Source of the DNA: Polyangiaceae bacterium
GTDB taxonomy: Bacteria > Myxococcota_A > Polyangia > Polyangiales > Polyangiaceae
NCBI GenBank assembly: GCA_019637295.1
Contig: JAHBVX010000002.1
Span: 868,001-932,000 of the forward strand
Length of the DNA: 64,000 bases
Direction: 5' to 3'
The notes under the pieces are model-generated. The model was given only the letters and a program-made list of their open reading frames with translations. It was not told where the DNA came from and ran no database searches. Below, piece by piece: positions 1 through 10,521 of this stretch (positions within the stretch are counted from its first letter, which is position 1; every line of letters begins with the position of its first letter). The translations under genes and the position numbers were made by a program.

Positions 1-1
1 C

Positions 2-3000
2 AACTACCTGCGGGACGCCTGGGGAACGCGGGGTGGTGACTTCGGACGCGTCGTCACGCTGGCAGAGCGGTTGGCCTCCGAGGCCGAGACCGCCCCTGCT
101 CGCGCCTTCTTGCTCGCTCAGGCCGGGCTCATCACCTGGCGTGAGCAGAGTGATCTGATCCGCGCGCGGAGCTACTTCGAGCGCTTGGCTGCAGTCGATC
201 CGGCTCATCCGGCGCTGTCGGCCTTCGAGGCTCAGATCGGCGAGTCGCTGTCGGGCGCAACCGTGGCGACGCCCGCCGCGCCCGAGCTGGAGGTCGCCGC
301 GCCCGAGCTGGAGGTGGAGGTTGCCGCGCCCGAGCTGGAGGTCGCCGCGCCCGAGTTGGAGGTCGCCGCGCCCGAGCTGGAGGTCGCCGCGCCCGAGCTG
401 GAGGTCGCCGCCTCGGTTCCCTCGGGCCCCCCCGCTGTGGCGGACGAAGGCAAGATCGCCGAGCTGCGCGCACAGCTCGAGGAGCAGGAGTCCGCCAAGC
501 GCTACCACGAATACGTCAAGACGCTGGTGGCACTAGCGGACGAGCTCACGGACGGCGAGGAGCGCGCCTCCCTGTACTTGAAGGCGGCGGACTTGTACGT
601 CAACAAGTTCGTCAACCAAGCCGAGGCAGTTCGCACCTACGAGCGAGTGCTCGAGGTGTCCCCGGGTAACCCCGAGGCCGCCGAGTACCTCCGCCAGATG
701 TACGAGAAGCGACGAGATTGGGAGAAGCTCATCGCGCTGTCGACGGACCAAGCCAAGGTGATGGAGCCGGGGCCAGCACGCGTCCAGGCGTTCAAGGAGA
801 TCGCGCTGCTCGCCACCGAGCGCGTCAAGAAGCCCGAGGTGTGCATCGATCTGTGGGCGGTCGTGCTGGAGAATGATCCGGACGACGTGGAAGCGCTCGG
901 CGCGCTCGGGCAGCTCTATGAGCGGGCGCGCGACTACGAGAAGCTGGCGGACGTGCTCGAGAAGCAGGCCGAGCTCACGATGGACCTGAACGAGCGCATC
1001 GCCACCTTGACCAAGCTCGGGCAGGTCGCCGGCGATCGCATCAAGGACGACGCACGTGCGGCGGAGGCGTATCGCCAACTGCTCACACTCCAACCGGACG
1101 ATCGCAGGGCGCAAGAGCAGCTCAAGAAGCGCTACGTCGCGCTGGGACGCTGGGACGACCTCGAGGTGTTCTACGCCGACAGCGGCAAGTGGGACGAGTT
1201 CATCCGAGTGCTGGAGACCAACGAGTCGCGTGCGGAGTCGGACGAGCAGCGCATCGGCATGCTGATGAAGGTCGCCGAGCTGTGGATGACCCAGAAGGGC
1301 AAACCCGATCGCTCGGCGCGAGCGTACGAGAAGGTGCTCGGCATCGACGAGAACAACCTCGGCGCAGCGGAGCGGCTGATCCCGATCTACCAGGCCGCGA
1401 ACAACCCCAAGGGGCTGGCGGGCGCCATCGAGGTCAAGCTGAGCCACACCGAGCAGGCCGAGGAGCGTCTGGGTTTGCTGCGGGAGGTCGCCGCGCTGTA
1501 CGAGGGTCGCATCAACGACAAGGAGCGCGCGTTCGAGCGTTACCGAGCCGCCTTCCAGATCGCGCCGAGCGACGAGCAAGGTCAGGCGGATCTCGAGCGC
1601 GCAGCAGCGCTCGTGGGTCAGTGGCAGCCGGTCACGGACGCCTATCGTCAAGCCATCACGGACGCGGAGAGCGGCGGAGACACGTTCGGCGCCAACGTGC
1701 TTCGCCTCAAGCTCGGTCGCGTGCTGGTCGAGGAGGCTCAGGACGTCGACGGGGCGCTGGCGGAGTACCGCACGGTGTACGAAGCCGAGCCCGAGAACGC
1801 CGTGGCGCTCGAGGCCCTCGAGCGGCTGTACCGTCAGACGGAGCGCTGGAAGGATCTGCTGGACGTCTACTCACGCAAGCGCGAGCTGGCCGCGGAGTTC
1901 GAGGAGCGCAAGCAGATCTTGTACGAGATCGCGCGGCTGTACGAGACACAGCTCACCGACGCGGCGCACGCCATCGAGACCTACCAGGCAGTGCTCGAAG
2001 AGGATCCTGCGGACGGAGTCGCCCTCGAGGCGCTCGACCGTTTGTACCTGGAGACTCAGGCGTGGGAACAGTACGCCGACGTGTTGCGGCGGCGGATCGA
2101 GCTCGACGTTCCGGAGGAGCAGCTCGTCGATCTGAAGTTTCGGCTGGCTGAGACCCAGCGCGGGCACCTGGCGGATCACGAGGGCGCGCTCGGCAACTAC
2201 CGCGAGATCCTGTTCATCAACCAGGAGCACGACGGCGCACGCCAGGCGCTCGAGGGGTTCCTCGAACACCCAGAGCTGAGCGCCGAGGCGGCGTCCATCC
2301 TCGAGACCATTTACGAGGTTCGCGGCGATTGGGAGAAGCTGATCGGGAGCCTGGAGATCTTGTCCCGTTCGAGCGAGGACTCCGCTCGGCGTGTCGAGCT
2401 GCTGCGCAAGGTCGCTTTCGTGGCCGCAAATCAGCTCGGCAGTGTCGAGCGCGCGATCGACGCGCAGGCCCGCGCGATCAAGGAGGATCCCAGCCTCGCG
2501 GACTCGCGGCTCGAGCTCGAGGCGTTCGCCGAACAGGCGGGAGCCTTCGATCAGCTGGTCGCGATCTACGCCGACGTGGCGCAGGGTCTGCAGGATCCGC
2601 AGCTCGCCCGCGAGTATTGGATGCGTCTGGCCAACATCCAGGAGCGGCTGCAGCAGGTGGACGCCGCTGCCAAGAGCTACGAGCGAGTGCTCGAACTCGA
2701 CAGTTCGGACGCCGAAGTGCTCGAGGCGATGGATGCGCTCTATCGTCGCACGGAGCATTGGGACCAGCTGGTTGGCGTCTATCGACGACGCATCGATCTG
2801 TCCCTGGATGGTGGCGAGCGGGAGTCGCTCTACGCACAGATGGCCCAGGTGTTCGAGGAGAAGCTCGGACGCCCGCAGGACGCCATTGGCGCCTATCAGG
2901 AGGTGCTCGCGCTCGACCCCGCCAGCCGGCTGGCGCTGAGCGCGCTCGATGGGCTCTTCCAGCGCCAGGGCCTGTGGGGCGACCTGAGCGAGAACCTGGA

Positions 3001-6000
3001 GACTCAACTGACCCTCGCGGACAGCGAGCAGGAACAGCTGGATCTGATGCTGCGGCTGGCTGCGCTGCGCGAGTCGCAAATGGGTCAGGTGGAGGCCGCG
3101 GTCGAAGGTTACCGTCAGGTCCTGGAGCGGGACCAAACGCACCAGTCCGCTCTCCAGGCGCTCGAGCGCCTCGGCGCGCAGCCGGATTACGAGCTGGTCG
3201 TCTCCGAAATCCTCGAGCCCTTGTACCGGAACCAGGGCGACTACCAGAAGCTCATTGGCGTTTACGAAGTGCAGGTGCGGCGCGCCGAAGACGCCGCGCG
3301 CAAGGTCGAGCTCCTCGAGCAGATCGCTCAGCTGTACGAGGACGCGGCGGGCGACGTCAATCGCGCCTTCGACACCCACGCTCGCTCGCTGGCCGTCGAC
3401 CCGGCCCACGAGGGAACTCAGCAGTCCCTCGACCGCTTGGCGCGCGCCACTGGACGTCACCAAGATCTAGCGCGCGTGTTCACCGAGCTCGGGGAACAGC
3501 AGACCGACGCCGAGCTCGGCAGCACGCTGCTCACCTTTGCGGCTCGTGTGTACGAGCATGATGTCGGGGACGTGGAGCGGGCCATCGAGCTTCACCGGCA
3601 GGTGCTGACGATCGATCCCATGAGCTTGAGCTCCGCGCAGGCGCTCGAGACCCTGTTCCAGGCGACGGATCGGTACGCGGACATGTCGCTGATCCTGCAG
3701 CGCAAAGCGACCATCCTCGAGGACATGGACGACCAGAAGGCGGCGCTGTTTCAGGCGGCGACGCTGGAAGAAGAGGTGCTGGAGCGGCGCGAGAGCTCCA
3801 TTGGCGTTTACCTCAAGGTGCTCGAGCTCGATCCCGAGGACCTTCAGGCCATCGACGCGCTCATCAATCTGTACCTCGGCCTGTCGCGCTGGGAGGAGCT
3901 GCTCGGCGTCTACAACAAGAAGGCCGATCTGGTCATCGATACGGAAGAGAAGAAGCTCATCTTCTATCAGGTTGGAGCGGTGTTCGAGCGGGAACTCCGG
4001 GACCTGGCCCGCGCCATCGACACGTATCAGAAGGTGCTCGAACTCGATCCCGATGATCTGACGGCGCTTGGACGACTCGACGCTCTGTACCAGACGGCGG
4101 AGAACTGGCAGGAGTTGCTCGGCGTCCTGACCCACGAGTCGGAGCTGACGCAGGATCCGTCCGAGGCGGTGAGCTTTCAGTATCGCATCGCCGAGCTGTA
4201 CGAGAGGCGCCTCGGGGACATCGACCGCGCGGTCGAGCTCTATCGCGAGATCCTGGGCATCCTGCCCGACCACCAACCGACCCTGCAGGCGCTCGAGGGG
4301 ATCAAGGACGGCGACCGGTCGCCGCTCGCGGCAGCCAGCGTGCTGGAGCCAGTCTACGACGCGATGGGTGAGTACGCGCGCCTGGTCAGCGTGCTCGAGG
4401 TCCAGGTCCGATTCGCGGACGACCCGTTCTCGAGGGTGGATCTGCTGCACCGCATCGCCCGCCTCTTCGAGGAGAGCTTGGGTGATCACCAGCGTGCGTT
4501 CGACACCTACGCGCGCGCCGTCGAGGCCGACAGCCAGAACGAGGACACGCTTGCGTCCCTCGAACGACTGGCGATGATGATCGAGCGCTGGCCGGGTGTG
4601 GCGTCAATCTACGACCGCGAGCTAGACAAGCTTGCGGACGATCCCGAACGGGTCGTCGAGCTCGGACTGCGGGTGGCTCAGGTGTACGAGGTTCAGCTCG
4701 AAGACGTCGAGAACGCTGTCTCTCGCTACCGACGAGTGCTGGAGGCGGACCCGGAGAATCAGAGCGCCGTGCGCTCGCTGGATCGGTTGTTCACCCAGAC
4801 GGAGCGCTGGGCCGATCTGGCGGATGTCCTCGCGCGCGAGGCCAACATCGGCGAGAGCCCCGAAGAGATCCTCGAGTTCAAGTACCGACTCGGACAGGTC
4901 TTCCAGCTCCGGCTCGGCGATCTCGACCAAGCCATCGATGCCTACCGGGAGGTGCTCGCCGCGGCGCCGGAGCACATGGAGACCCTCACCGCCCTCGAGG
5001 GTCTGTTCGAGGCGGGCACCAAGCAGGTCGAGATCGGCGAGATACTGGAGCCGCTGTATCAGGCCAGCGCCGAGTGGGAGAAGTTGATCCGCGTCCGTGA
5101 GGCTCAGCTCAGCCACGCGACGGATCCCGAGCTGCGCGTCCAGATGTATCACCGCATCGCAGAGGACGCGGAGGAGCGTCTGCTCGATCCGGTGCTGGCT
5201 TTCAGCGTGTTCGTGCGCGCACTGAAGGAGCAGCCCCTCGAGGAACGCAGTGGCGAAGAGCTGGAACGGCTCGCGGCCATGACCGACGGTGGCTGGGAGC
5301 AGCTAGCCAACGCCTACGCGGACATCCTCGGGACGCCGGGGCTCGACGTCGCGACGCTGGCAGTCATCGGCAAGCGACTTGCCCGCGTCTTCGAGGAAGA
5401 GCTCGCAGACGTGGCCAAGGCGGAAGAGACCTACCGCTACGTCCTGACCGTCGCGCCTGGCGAGCCGGACTCGCTGGCGCAGCTCGACCGCATCTACTCG
5501 TCGCTGGAGCAATGGCCTGAGCTCGCGGGTGTGCTCGAGCAGCGCTCCGCAGCGGCCGAGGAGCCGATGGACAAGGTCGAGCTCTACACCCGGCTCGGCC
5601 AGGTCTACGAAGAACAGCTCGGCCAAGTCGCGGACGCGATCCGAGCCTACCGGATGATCTTTGACCAGCTCGAGCCGGCCAACGAGGACGCCATCGCGGC
5701 ACTCGGTAGAATCTTCGAGGCTACCGAGCAGTGGACGGAGCTCGACGCCGTGTTCCGGCGCGAGCTCGACAACGCCGTGGGGGACGTTCAGGAAGCGGAG
5801 ATCCGCGCCAAGATGGCGCGCCTGGCGTCGGAGCGGCTTGGCAAGGTGGACGAGTCCATCGACGGCTGGAAGCGAGTCCTGGATCTACGCGGGGAGGACC
5901 CGGAAGCCCTGTGGGCGCTCGCTGGCCTCTACGAGCAACAGAGTCGGTGGGCCGAGCTCACGGACGTGCTCGAGCGTCACTTCGACATCGCGGACAGCGA

Positions 6001-9000
6001 CGAAGAGCGCATCAACATCCTGACGCGCCGCGCTCGACTGTTCAAGGAGCAGCTGGGCCGTGACGACGAGGCCCTCGAGACCTGGCAGCGTGTGCTCGAC
6101 ATCGACTTCTCCAACGTCGCTGCGCTGTTCGCGATCGCGCAGATCTGGCGTGAGCGCAACGATCCGCAGGAGTTGGTCGGCGCGCTGCATGCGACCATCG
6201 ATCGGGCGGCCGCGCTGCTCGAGCCGCAGGACTTGGTGGCGGTCTACCGTGAGCTCGGCAAGACCTACGGCCAGGTCCTCGAGCAGCCCTACGGGGCCGT
6301 GGAGGCATGGAGCCGGTTGCTCGAGGTCGACCCGGGCGACTTCGAGGCCATGGCGGAGCTCGAGCGGGCCTACCGCGCCGAGGAGCGCTTCGTCGAGGTC
6401 GTGAGCGTCAAGATGCAGCGCGCCGAGGCGCTCGAGGATCCGGCGGAGAAGATCCGGGAGCTGCTCGAAGTCACTGAGATCTGGAAGCGAGAGATCGACG
6501 ACTACGATCAGGCGACAGCGGCGTTCGAGCGCGTCCTGACCATCGACCCCGCGCACGACGCGGCCTTCGAGGCCCTCGAGCGCTTGCACACCGCCGCAGG
6601 CCGGTGGGAGCCGCTCATCGAACTGTACCTCAACCGCCTGGAGACGCGCGAGGAGACCGACGAGAAGAGCGATCTGCTGCGCCGAATCGCCAAGGTGTTC
6701 GAGGAGCAACTCGACGACAAGAACCAGGCCTTCGACGCGCTCGTCAACGCGTTCAGCGAGGACTTCAGCGACGATGAGACGGCTCGCTATCTCGAGCGCA
6801 TGGCCCAGGCCACCAGCCGCTGGGGCGAACTGATCAACACCGCCAACGCCTGGCTCGGCGAGCAAGAGGTACCGAAGAGCAAGATCCAGCTCTGCCTGCG
6901 GCTCGGCAAGTGGTACGGCGAAGACCTGGGGCATCCCGAGTACGCGCAGCCCTACTACGCCCAGATCATGCAGCTGGATCCGAACAACGTTCAGGTCCTG
7001 CGGCAAATGGCCGCCATCCACCGGCTGGGCAGCCAGTGGCAGAAGATGGGCGAGACGCTGACGCGGGCGCTGGACGTCGCCGTGTCCAACGACGACCGCA
7101 AGCTGATCCTGGTGGATCTCGGCGAGCTCCTCGAGAAGCACATGGGCATGGCGGATCAGGGCATCACGCACTACAAGCGTGCCCTCGAGATCGATCCCCT
7201 GCACCTGCCTGCGCTGGAGGCGCTGGAGCGCCTGTACGACCAGCGGGGCAGCCACCAGGAGCTGGTGGACATCTTGACCAGCAAGGTGCAAGCGCTGCAG
7301 GACACGGACGCCATCGCGCAGCACAAGATGCGGATGGGCGGACTCTACGAGACCGCGCTGGGCGACTTCGAGCGAGCGGGCAAGGTCTACCGCGAGGTGC
7401 TGGAGCTCGACGGCACGAGCATCTTCGCGCTGCGCGGGCTCGAGCGCATCTACGACGCGCTGCAGGACTGGCCGGACCTGGTGGACGTCTTCGAGCGTCA
7501 GCTGGACGTCGTAGAGACCGAGCGCGAACGAGTGGAGGTGTTGCTCAAGGTCGCACGCATCCAGGAAGAGCAGTTCCTCAAGGCCGACCTCGCCGCCCAG
7601 CGCCTCGAGCAGGCCGTCGAGATCGATGCCGGCTGCGAGCCGGCTTATGTCGCGCTCGAGCGCTGCTACCGGAGGCTGAAGCAGTGGCTCGACTTGATCA
7701 ACACCTACGAGCGACACATCAGCGAAGCCGCGGACAGCGCCACCAAGGTGGAGCTGTATGGGCAGATCGCGCAGGTCTACTCGGATGAGGTCGGCGACAT
7801 CGACCGAGCCATCGACGCCCACCAGAACATCGTCGACATCGACGAGAACAACATCCCGGCCCTCGAAGCGCTATCGAAGCTGTACGAGAAGCAGGAAGAC
7901 TCGGCGCGAGCGATCGAGTTCATGACGCGAGTCGCCGACCTGACGAGCGACGGCACGCAGCGCGTGGAGATGTACTATCGCATCGGGCGAGCGCTCGAGG
8001 AGAAGCTCGGGGACCGTCGCGAGGCGCAGGAGCGCTTCGAGATGGCGCTGGACCTCGATCCGACACACCTGCCGACCCTCGCGGCGCTTCGGACCATCGC
8101 CATCGACGAGAGTGATTGGGATCGCGCCGCGCGCTACCTGGAGCAGGAGCAGATGAACACGCAGGCCCCTCGGCCCCGCGCGAAGCTCCTGGTGGAACTC
8201 GGCAAGCTGCGTGACGAGATGCTCGGCGAGCACGAGCAAGCGATGCTGGCCTACGAGCTTGCCATACAGTGCGACGAGGACTGCGAGGATGCCGCTCTGC
8301 CGTTGGTCGAAGAGTACCTGCGGACCGAGCGCTTCCCGGAGGCCGAGCCGCTAGCCGAAATGCTGGTGCGCAAGAGCAAGAACAAGGAGCGCGCCGAGCA
8401 GCACACGCTCTACAAGTTGCTGGGTAAGGTGCACGCTGCGCTCCGCAACGACGACAAGGCGCTAAAGGCCTATCAGACGGCGAACCAGCTCGATCTCACG
8501 GATCAAGAAGCGATTCGCGGCATAGCCGACGTTGCCTTCCGCCTCGGGGACTGGCCCAGCGCGCTGACGAACTACCAGAAGGTGCTCACCGCTCTGGGCG
8601 AGGACGACGTCGACGAGCGTACGGACGTCTACTACTACCTGGGTTGCATCAAGCGGGAGCAGGGCCAGGCCAAGCAGGCCATCAACAACTACGAGAAGGC
8701 CCTCGCCCTGAACAGCGAGCACCGTGCCACGCTCGAGGCGTTGATCGGCGTGTACGCGGCGGGCAACGACTGGAAGCAGGTCGCGGCGTACAAGCGTCAA
8801 ATCCTCGACAGCATCATCGACGGCGAGGAGCGCTATGTGCTGCTCAACGAGATTGGTGATCTGTGGTCCGAGAAGGAGAAGAATCCGCACAAGGCCATCG
8901 AGGCGCTCGAGGAGGCGCGGGACCTCAAGCCTGATGATCACGTCCTGCTTCACAAGCTGCTCCAGCTGTATCAGGCCGCTGCGGATTGGCAGAAGATGGT

Positions 9001-10462
9001 CGACGCGCTGCAAGCGATCGCCGACATCGAGCAGAAGCCCGAGGTGCGCTCGCGCTACCTGAACACGATGGGGCAGCTGTATCGCGACAAGCTCGAGGAC
9101 GTCGACCGGGCCGTGGAGTTGTTCAACGAGGCGTTGGATCTGGATCCGGGCTTCCTCCAAGCGTTCGAGCGCATCAACAAGGTGCTCACGGGTCAGAAGA
9201 ATTGGAAGGCGCTCGAGCGTTCCTACCGGAAGATGCTCCACCGCATCGCGGGCAAGGGTAAGCCGGACTTGGAGCACACCTTGTGGCACCAGCTCGGCTT
9301 GATCTACCGGGACCGACTGCAGAAGCCCGACGACGCGATCGAGGCGTTCAAGATGGCTTCGACCGTCAAGCCTGGGGACATCCTGGAGGCGCAAATCCTC
9401 GCGGAGCTGTATGAGTCCACCGAGCGCTTCGACGACGCGATCGCCGCTCAGCGGACGATCCTCGAGTCGGATCCGTTGCGCATCGATCCGTATCGCGCCC
9501 TGTATCGCCTGTACCTGCAGAAGCACGCCTATGACGAGGCGTGGTGCTTGGCGGCAGCGATGGCCTTCATGAAGAAGGCGGACCCGGACGAGACCCAGTT
9601 CTTCGAGGACTACCGGCCTCAGGGGATGCTCGCGGTGAAGGGGCGCCTCACCAACGAGATGTGGGTCAAGCACCTCTTCCATGCCGACGAGAACCTGTAC
9701 GTCTCGAAGATCATGGAGTTTATCGCCCCGAGCGCGCTGCAGGCGAAGATCGCGCAGCTCAAGACGCAGAACAAGCTGCCCGTACTCGATGCTCGCTTCA
9801 AGCAGGACCCACAGAGCTCTACCGTGACGTTCGCCAAGACGTTCGGTTGGGCGGCGCAGGTGTTGGGTATCCCGACGCCGGATCTGTACGTGCGCAATGA
9901 CGTGCCCGGATCGATCCTGCCCGTACCCGCCGTACCGCCGGCCTCACTCGCCGGGCAGACGGTGCTGACGGGGTTCACGCCGCCCGAGCTGGTCTTCATC
10001 TGCGGTCGACACCTGTCGCACTATCGTGGGGAGCACTACATTCGCACGCTGTTTCCGACCCAGGCGGAGCTCACCATCATGCTCTTTGCGGGCGTGATGT
10101 TGGCGGCGCCCAATACCCCCATGCCGGCAGACATCCAAGGCCAGGTACGGATGACCGCTCAGGAGCTGGCCAAGTACATGCAGCCCGTCCAGCTCGAGGG
10201 CTTGCGCCAGGTGGTGAAGCGCTTCATCGAGGAGGGCGCGAAGGCGAACATCAAGCGTTGGAGTCAAGCGGTCGAGTTGACCTCGTGCCGAGCGGGCTTG
10301 CTGGTGTGCGCGGACTTGGAGATCGCCAAGAAGATCATCGCGAGCGACGCGGGACTACCCGGCGATCTGCCGCCCGCCGACAAGATGAAGGAACTGCTCG
10401 TGTTCAGCGTGAGCGAGCACTACGCGCAGCTTCGCAAGGCGCTGGGCGTGGCGGTCGGGTAG
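2..10462 (+). CDS. Giant tetratricopeptide-repeat protein, 5' end beyond the window
   Basis: The frame is open to the left edge, so the true start lies upstream; the first in-window start-like codon is a TTG at 71. At least 3,480 residues are encoded. An Ala/Pro/Glu spacer of heptad repeats (bases 281-412) comes first. After it, roughly 3,000 residues are almost pure TPR-like helical repeats. They form a supra-repeat of about 74 residues: an 'AxxxYxxVLExDP' helix pair followed by 'W..L..V...R.ELA' and 'ER...L..RLAxLYE'. About 40 copies would fit. The last ~330 residues form a globular domain. It contains GRHLSHYRGEHYIR and AVELTSCRAGLLVC, which look like a zinc-less M48-type peptidase fold (no HExxH). 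It probably acts as a large scaffold. No signal peptide can be judged because the N-terminus is missing. The gene is one uninterrupted frame of over 10 kb. Confidence 0.9.
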   Translation, partial: NYLRDAWGTRGGDFGRVVTLAERLASEAETAPARAFLLAQAGLITWREQSDLIRARSYFERLAAVDPAHPALSAFEAQIGESLSGATVATPAAPELEVAAPELEVEVAAPELEVAAPELEVAAPELEVAAPELEVAASVPSGPPAVADEGKIAELRAQLEEQESAKRYHEYVKTLVALADELTDGEERASLYLKAADLYVNKFVNQAEAVRTYERVLEVSPGNPEAAEYLRQMYEKRRDWEKLIALSTDQAKVMEPGPARVQAFKEIALLATERVKKPEVCIDLWAVVLENDPDDVEALGALGQLYERARDYEKLADVLEKQAELTMDLNERIATLTKLGQVAGDRIKDDARAAEAYRQLLTLQPDDRRAQEQLKKRYVALGRWDDLEVFYADSGKWDEFIRVLETNESRAESDEQRIGMLMKVAELWMTQKGKPDRSARAYEKVLGIDENNLGAAERLIPIYQAANNPKGLAGAIEVKLSHTEQAEERLGLLREVAALYEGRINDKERAFERYRAAFQIAPSDEQGQADLERAAALVGQWQPVTDAYRQAITDAESGGDTFGANVLRLKLGRVLVEEAQDVDGALAEYRTVYEAEPENAVALEALERLYRQTERWKDLLDVYSRKRELAAEFEERKQILYEIARLYETQLTDAAHAIETYQAVLEEDPADGVALEALDRLYLETQAWEQYADVLRRRIELDVPEEQLVDLKFRLAETQRGHLADHEGALGNYREILFINQEHDGARQALEGFLEHPELSAEAASILETIYEVRGDWEKLIGSLEILSRSSEDSARRVELLRKVAFVAANQLGSVERAIDAQARAIKEDPSLADSRLELEAFAEQAGAFDQLVAIYADVAQGLQDPQLAREYWMRLANIQERLQQVDAAAKSYERVLELDSSDAEVLEAMDALYRRTEHWDQLVGVYRRRIDLSLDGGERESLYAQMAQVFEEKLGRPQDAIGAYQEVLALDPASRLALSALDGLFQRQGLWGDLSENLETQLTLADSEQEQLDLMLRLAALRESQMGQVEAAVEGYRQVLERDQTHQSALQALERLGAQPDYELVVSEILEPLYRNQGDYQKLIGVYEVQVRRAEDAARKVELLEQIAQLYEDAAGDVNRAFDTHARSLAVDPAHEGTQQSLDRLARATGRHQDLARVFTELGEQQTDAELGSTLLTFAARVYEHDVGDVERAIELHRQVLTIDPMSLSSAQALETLFQATDRYADMSLILQRKATILEDMDDQKAALFQAATLEEEVLERRESSIGVYLKVLELDPEDLQAIDALINLYLGLSRWEELLGVYNKKADLVIDTEEKKLIFYQVGAVFERELRDLARAIDTYQKVLELDPDDLTALGRLDALYQTAENWQELLGVLTHESELTQDPSEAVSFQYRIAELYERRLGDIDRAVELYREILGILPDHQPTLQALEGIKDGDRSPLAAASVLEPVYDAMGEYARLVSVLEVQVRFADDPFSRVDLLHRIARLFEESLGDHQRAFDTYARAVEADSQNEDTLASLERLAMMIERWPGVASIYDRELDKLADDPERVVELGLRVAQVYEVQLEDVENAVSRYRRVLEADPENQSAVRSLDRLFTQTERWADLADVLAREANIGESPEEILEFKYRLGQVFQLRLGDLDQAIDAYREVLAAAPEHMETLTALEGLFEAGTKQVEIGEILEPLYQASAEWEKLIRVREAQLSHATDPELRVQMYHRIAEDAEERLLDPVLAFSVFVRALKEQPLEERSGEELERLAAMTDGGWEQLANAYADILGTPGLDVATLAVIGKRLARVFEEELADVAKAEETYRYVLTVAPGEPDSLAQLDRIYSSLEQWPELAGVLEQRSAAAEEPMDKVELYTRLGQVYEEQLGQVADAIRAYRMIFDQLEPANEDAIAALGRIFEATEQWTELDAVFRRELDNAVGDVQEAEIRAKMARLASERLGKVDESIDGWKRVLDLRGEDPEALWALAGLYEQQSRWAELTDVLERHFDIADSDEERINILTRRARLFKEQLGRDDEALETWQRVLDIDFSNVAALFAIAQIWRERNDPQELVGALHATIDRAAALLEPQDLVAVYRELGKTYGQVLEQPYGAVEAWSRLLEVDPGDFEAMAELERAYRAEERFVEVVSVKMQRAEALEDPAEKIRELLEVTEIWKREIDDYDQATAAFERVLTIDPAHDAAFEALERLHTAAGRWEPLIELYLNRLETREETDEKSDLLRRIAKVFEEQLDDKNQAFDALVNAFSEDFSDDETARYLERMAQATSRWGELINTANAWLGEQEVPKSKIQLCLRLGKWYGEDLGHPEYAQPYYAQIMQLDPNNVQVLRQMAAIHRLGSQWQKMGETLTRALDVAVSNDDRKLILVDLGELLEKHMGMADQGITHYKRALEIDPLHLPALEALERLYDQRGSHQELVDILTSKVQALQDTDAIAQHKMRMGGLYETALGDFERAGKVYREVLELDGTSIFALRGLERIYDALQDWPDLVDVFERQLDVVETERERVEVLLKVARIQEEQFLKADLAAQRLEQAVEIDAGCEPAYVALERCYRRLKQWLDLINTYERHISEAADSATKVELYGQIAQVYSDEVGDIDRAIDAHQNIVDIDENNIPALEALSKLYEKQEDSARAIEFMTRVADLTSDGTQRVEMYYRIGRALEEKLGDRREAQERFEMALDLDPTHLPTLAALRTIAIDESDWDRAARYLEQEQMNTQAPRPRAKLLVELGKLRDEMLGEHEQAMLAYELAIQCDEDCEDAALPLVEEYLRTERFPEAEPLAEMLVRKSKNKERAEQHTLYKLLGKVHAALRNDDKALKAYQTANQLDLTDQEAIRGIADVAFRLGDWPSALTNYQKVLTALGEDDVDERTDVYYYLGCIKREQGQAKQAINNYEKALALNSEHRATLEALIGVYAAGNDWKQVAAYKRQILDSIIDGEERYVLLNEIGDLWSEKEKNPHKAIEALEEARDLKPDDHVLLHKLLQLYQAAADWQKMVDALQAIADIEQKPEVRSRYLNTMGQLYRDKLEDVDRAVELFNEALDLDPGFLQAFERINKVLTGQKNWKALERSYRKMLHRIAGKGKPDLEHTLWHQLGLIYRDRLQKPDDAIEAFKMASTVKPGDILEAQILAELYESTERFDDAIAAQRTILESDPLRIDPYRALYRLYLQKHAYDEAWCLAAAMAFMKKADPDETQFFEDYRPQGMLAVKGRLTNEMWVKHLFHADENLYVSKIMEFIAPSALQAKIAQLKTQNKLPVLDARFKQDPQSSTVTFAKTFGWAAQVLGIPTPDLYVRNDVPGSILPVPAVPPASLAGQTVLTGFTPPELVFICGRHLSHYRGEHYIRTLFPTQAELTIMLFAGVMLAAPNTPMPADIQGQVRMTAQELAKYMQPVQLEGLRQVVKRFIEEGAKANIKRWSQAVELTSCRAGLLVCADLEIAKKIIASDAGLPGDLPPADKMKELLVFSVSEHYAQLRKALGVAVG
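281..412 (+). repeat. Six-copy 21-bp in-frame tandem repeat (PELEVAA)
   Basis: Six tandem copies of a unit beginning cccgagctggaggtcgccg. Five are 21 bp. The second (302-328) is 27 bp because of an inserted Glu-Val pair. The copies are nearly identical in DNA, which indicates recent expansion or slippage. They encode an acidic/hydrophobic heptad linker in front of the TPR array. Confidence 0.9.
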
Positions 10463-10521
10463 CTGGAGAGGGCACGTGTGGTGCCGCGCCCTGGCGCGAG
10501 CACTGCGCGTTCAGAGGCTCG

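Noticed and set aside
132-473. Minus-strand Arg/Pro-rich frame in the TPR gene
   Set aside because: It is produced by the 21-bp repeats read backwards.
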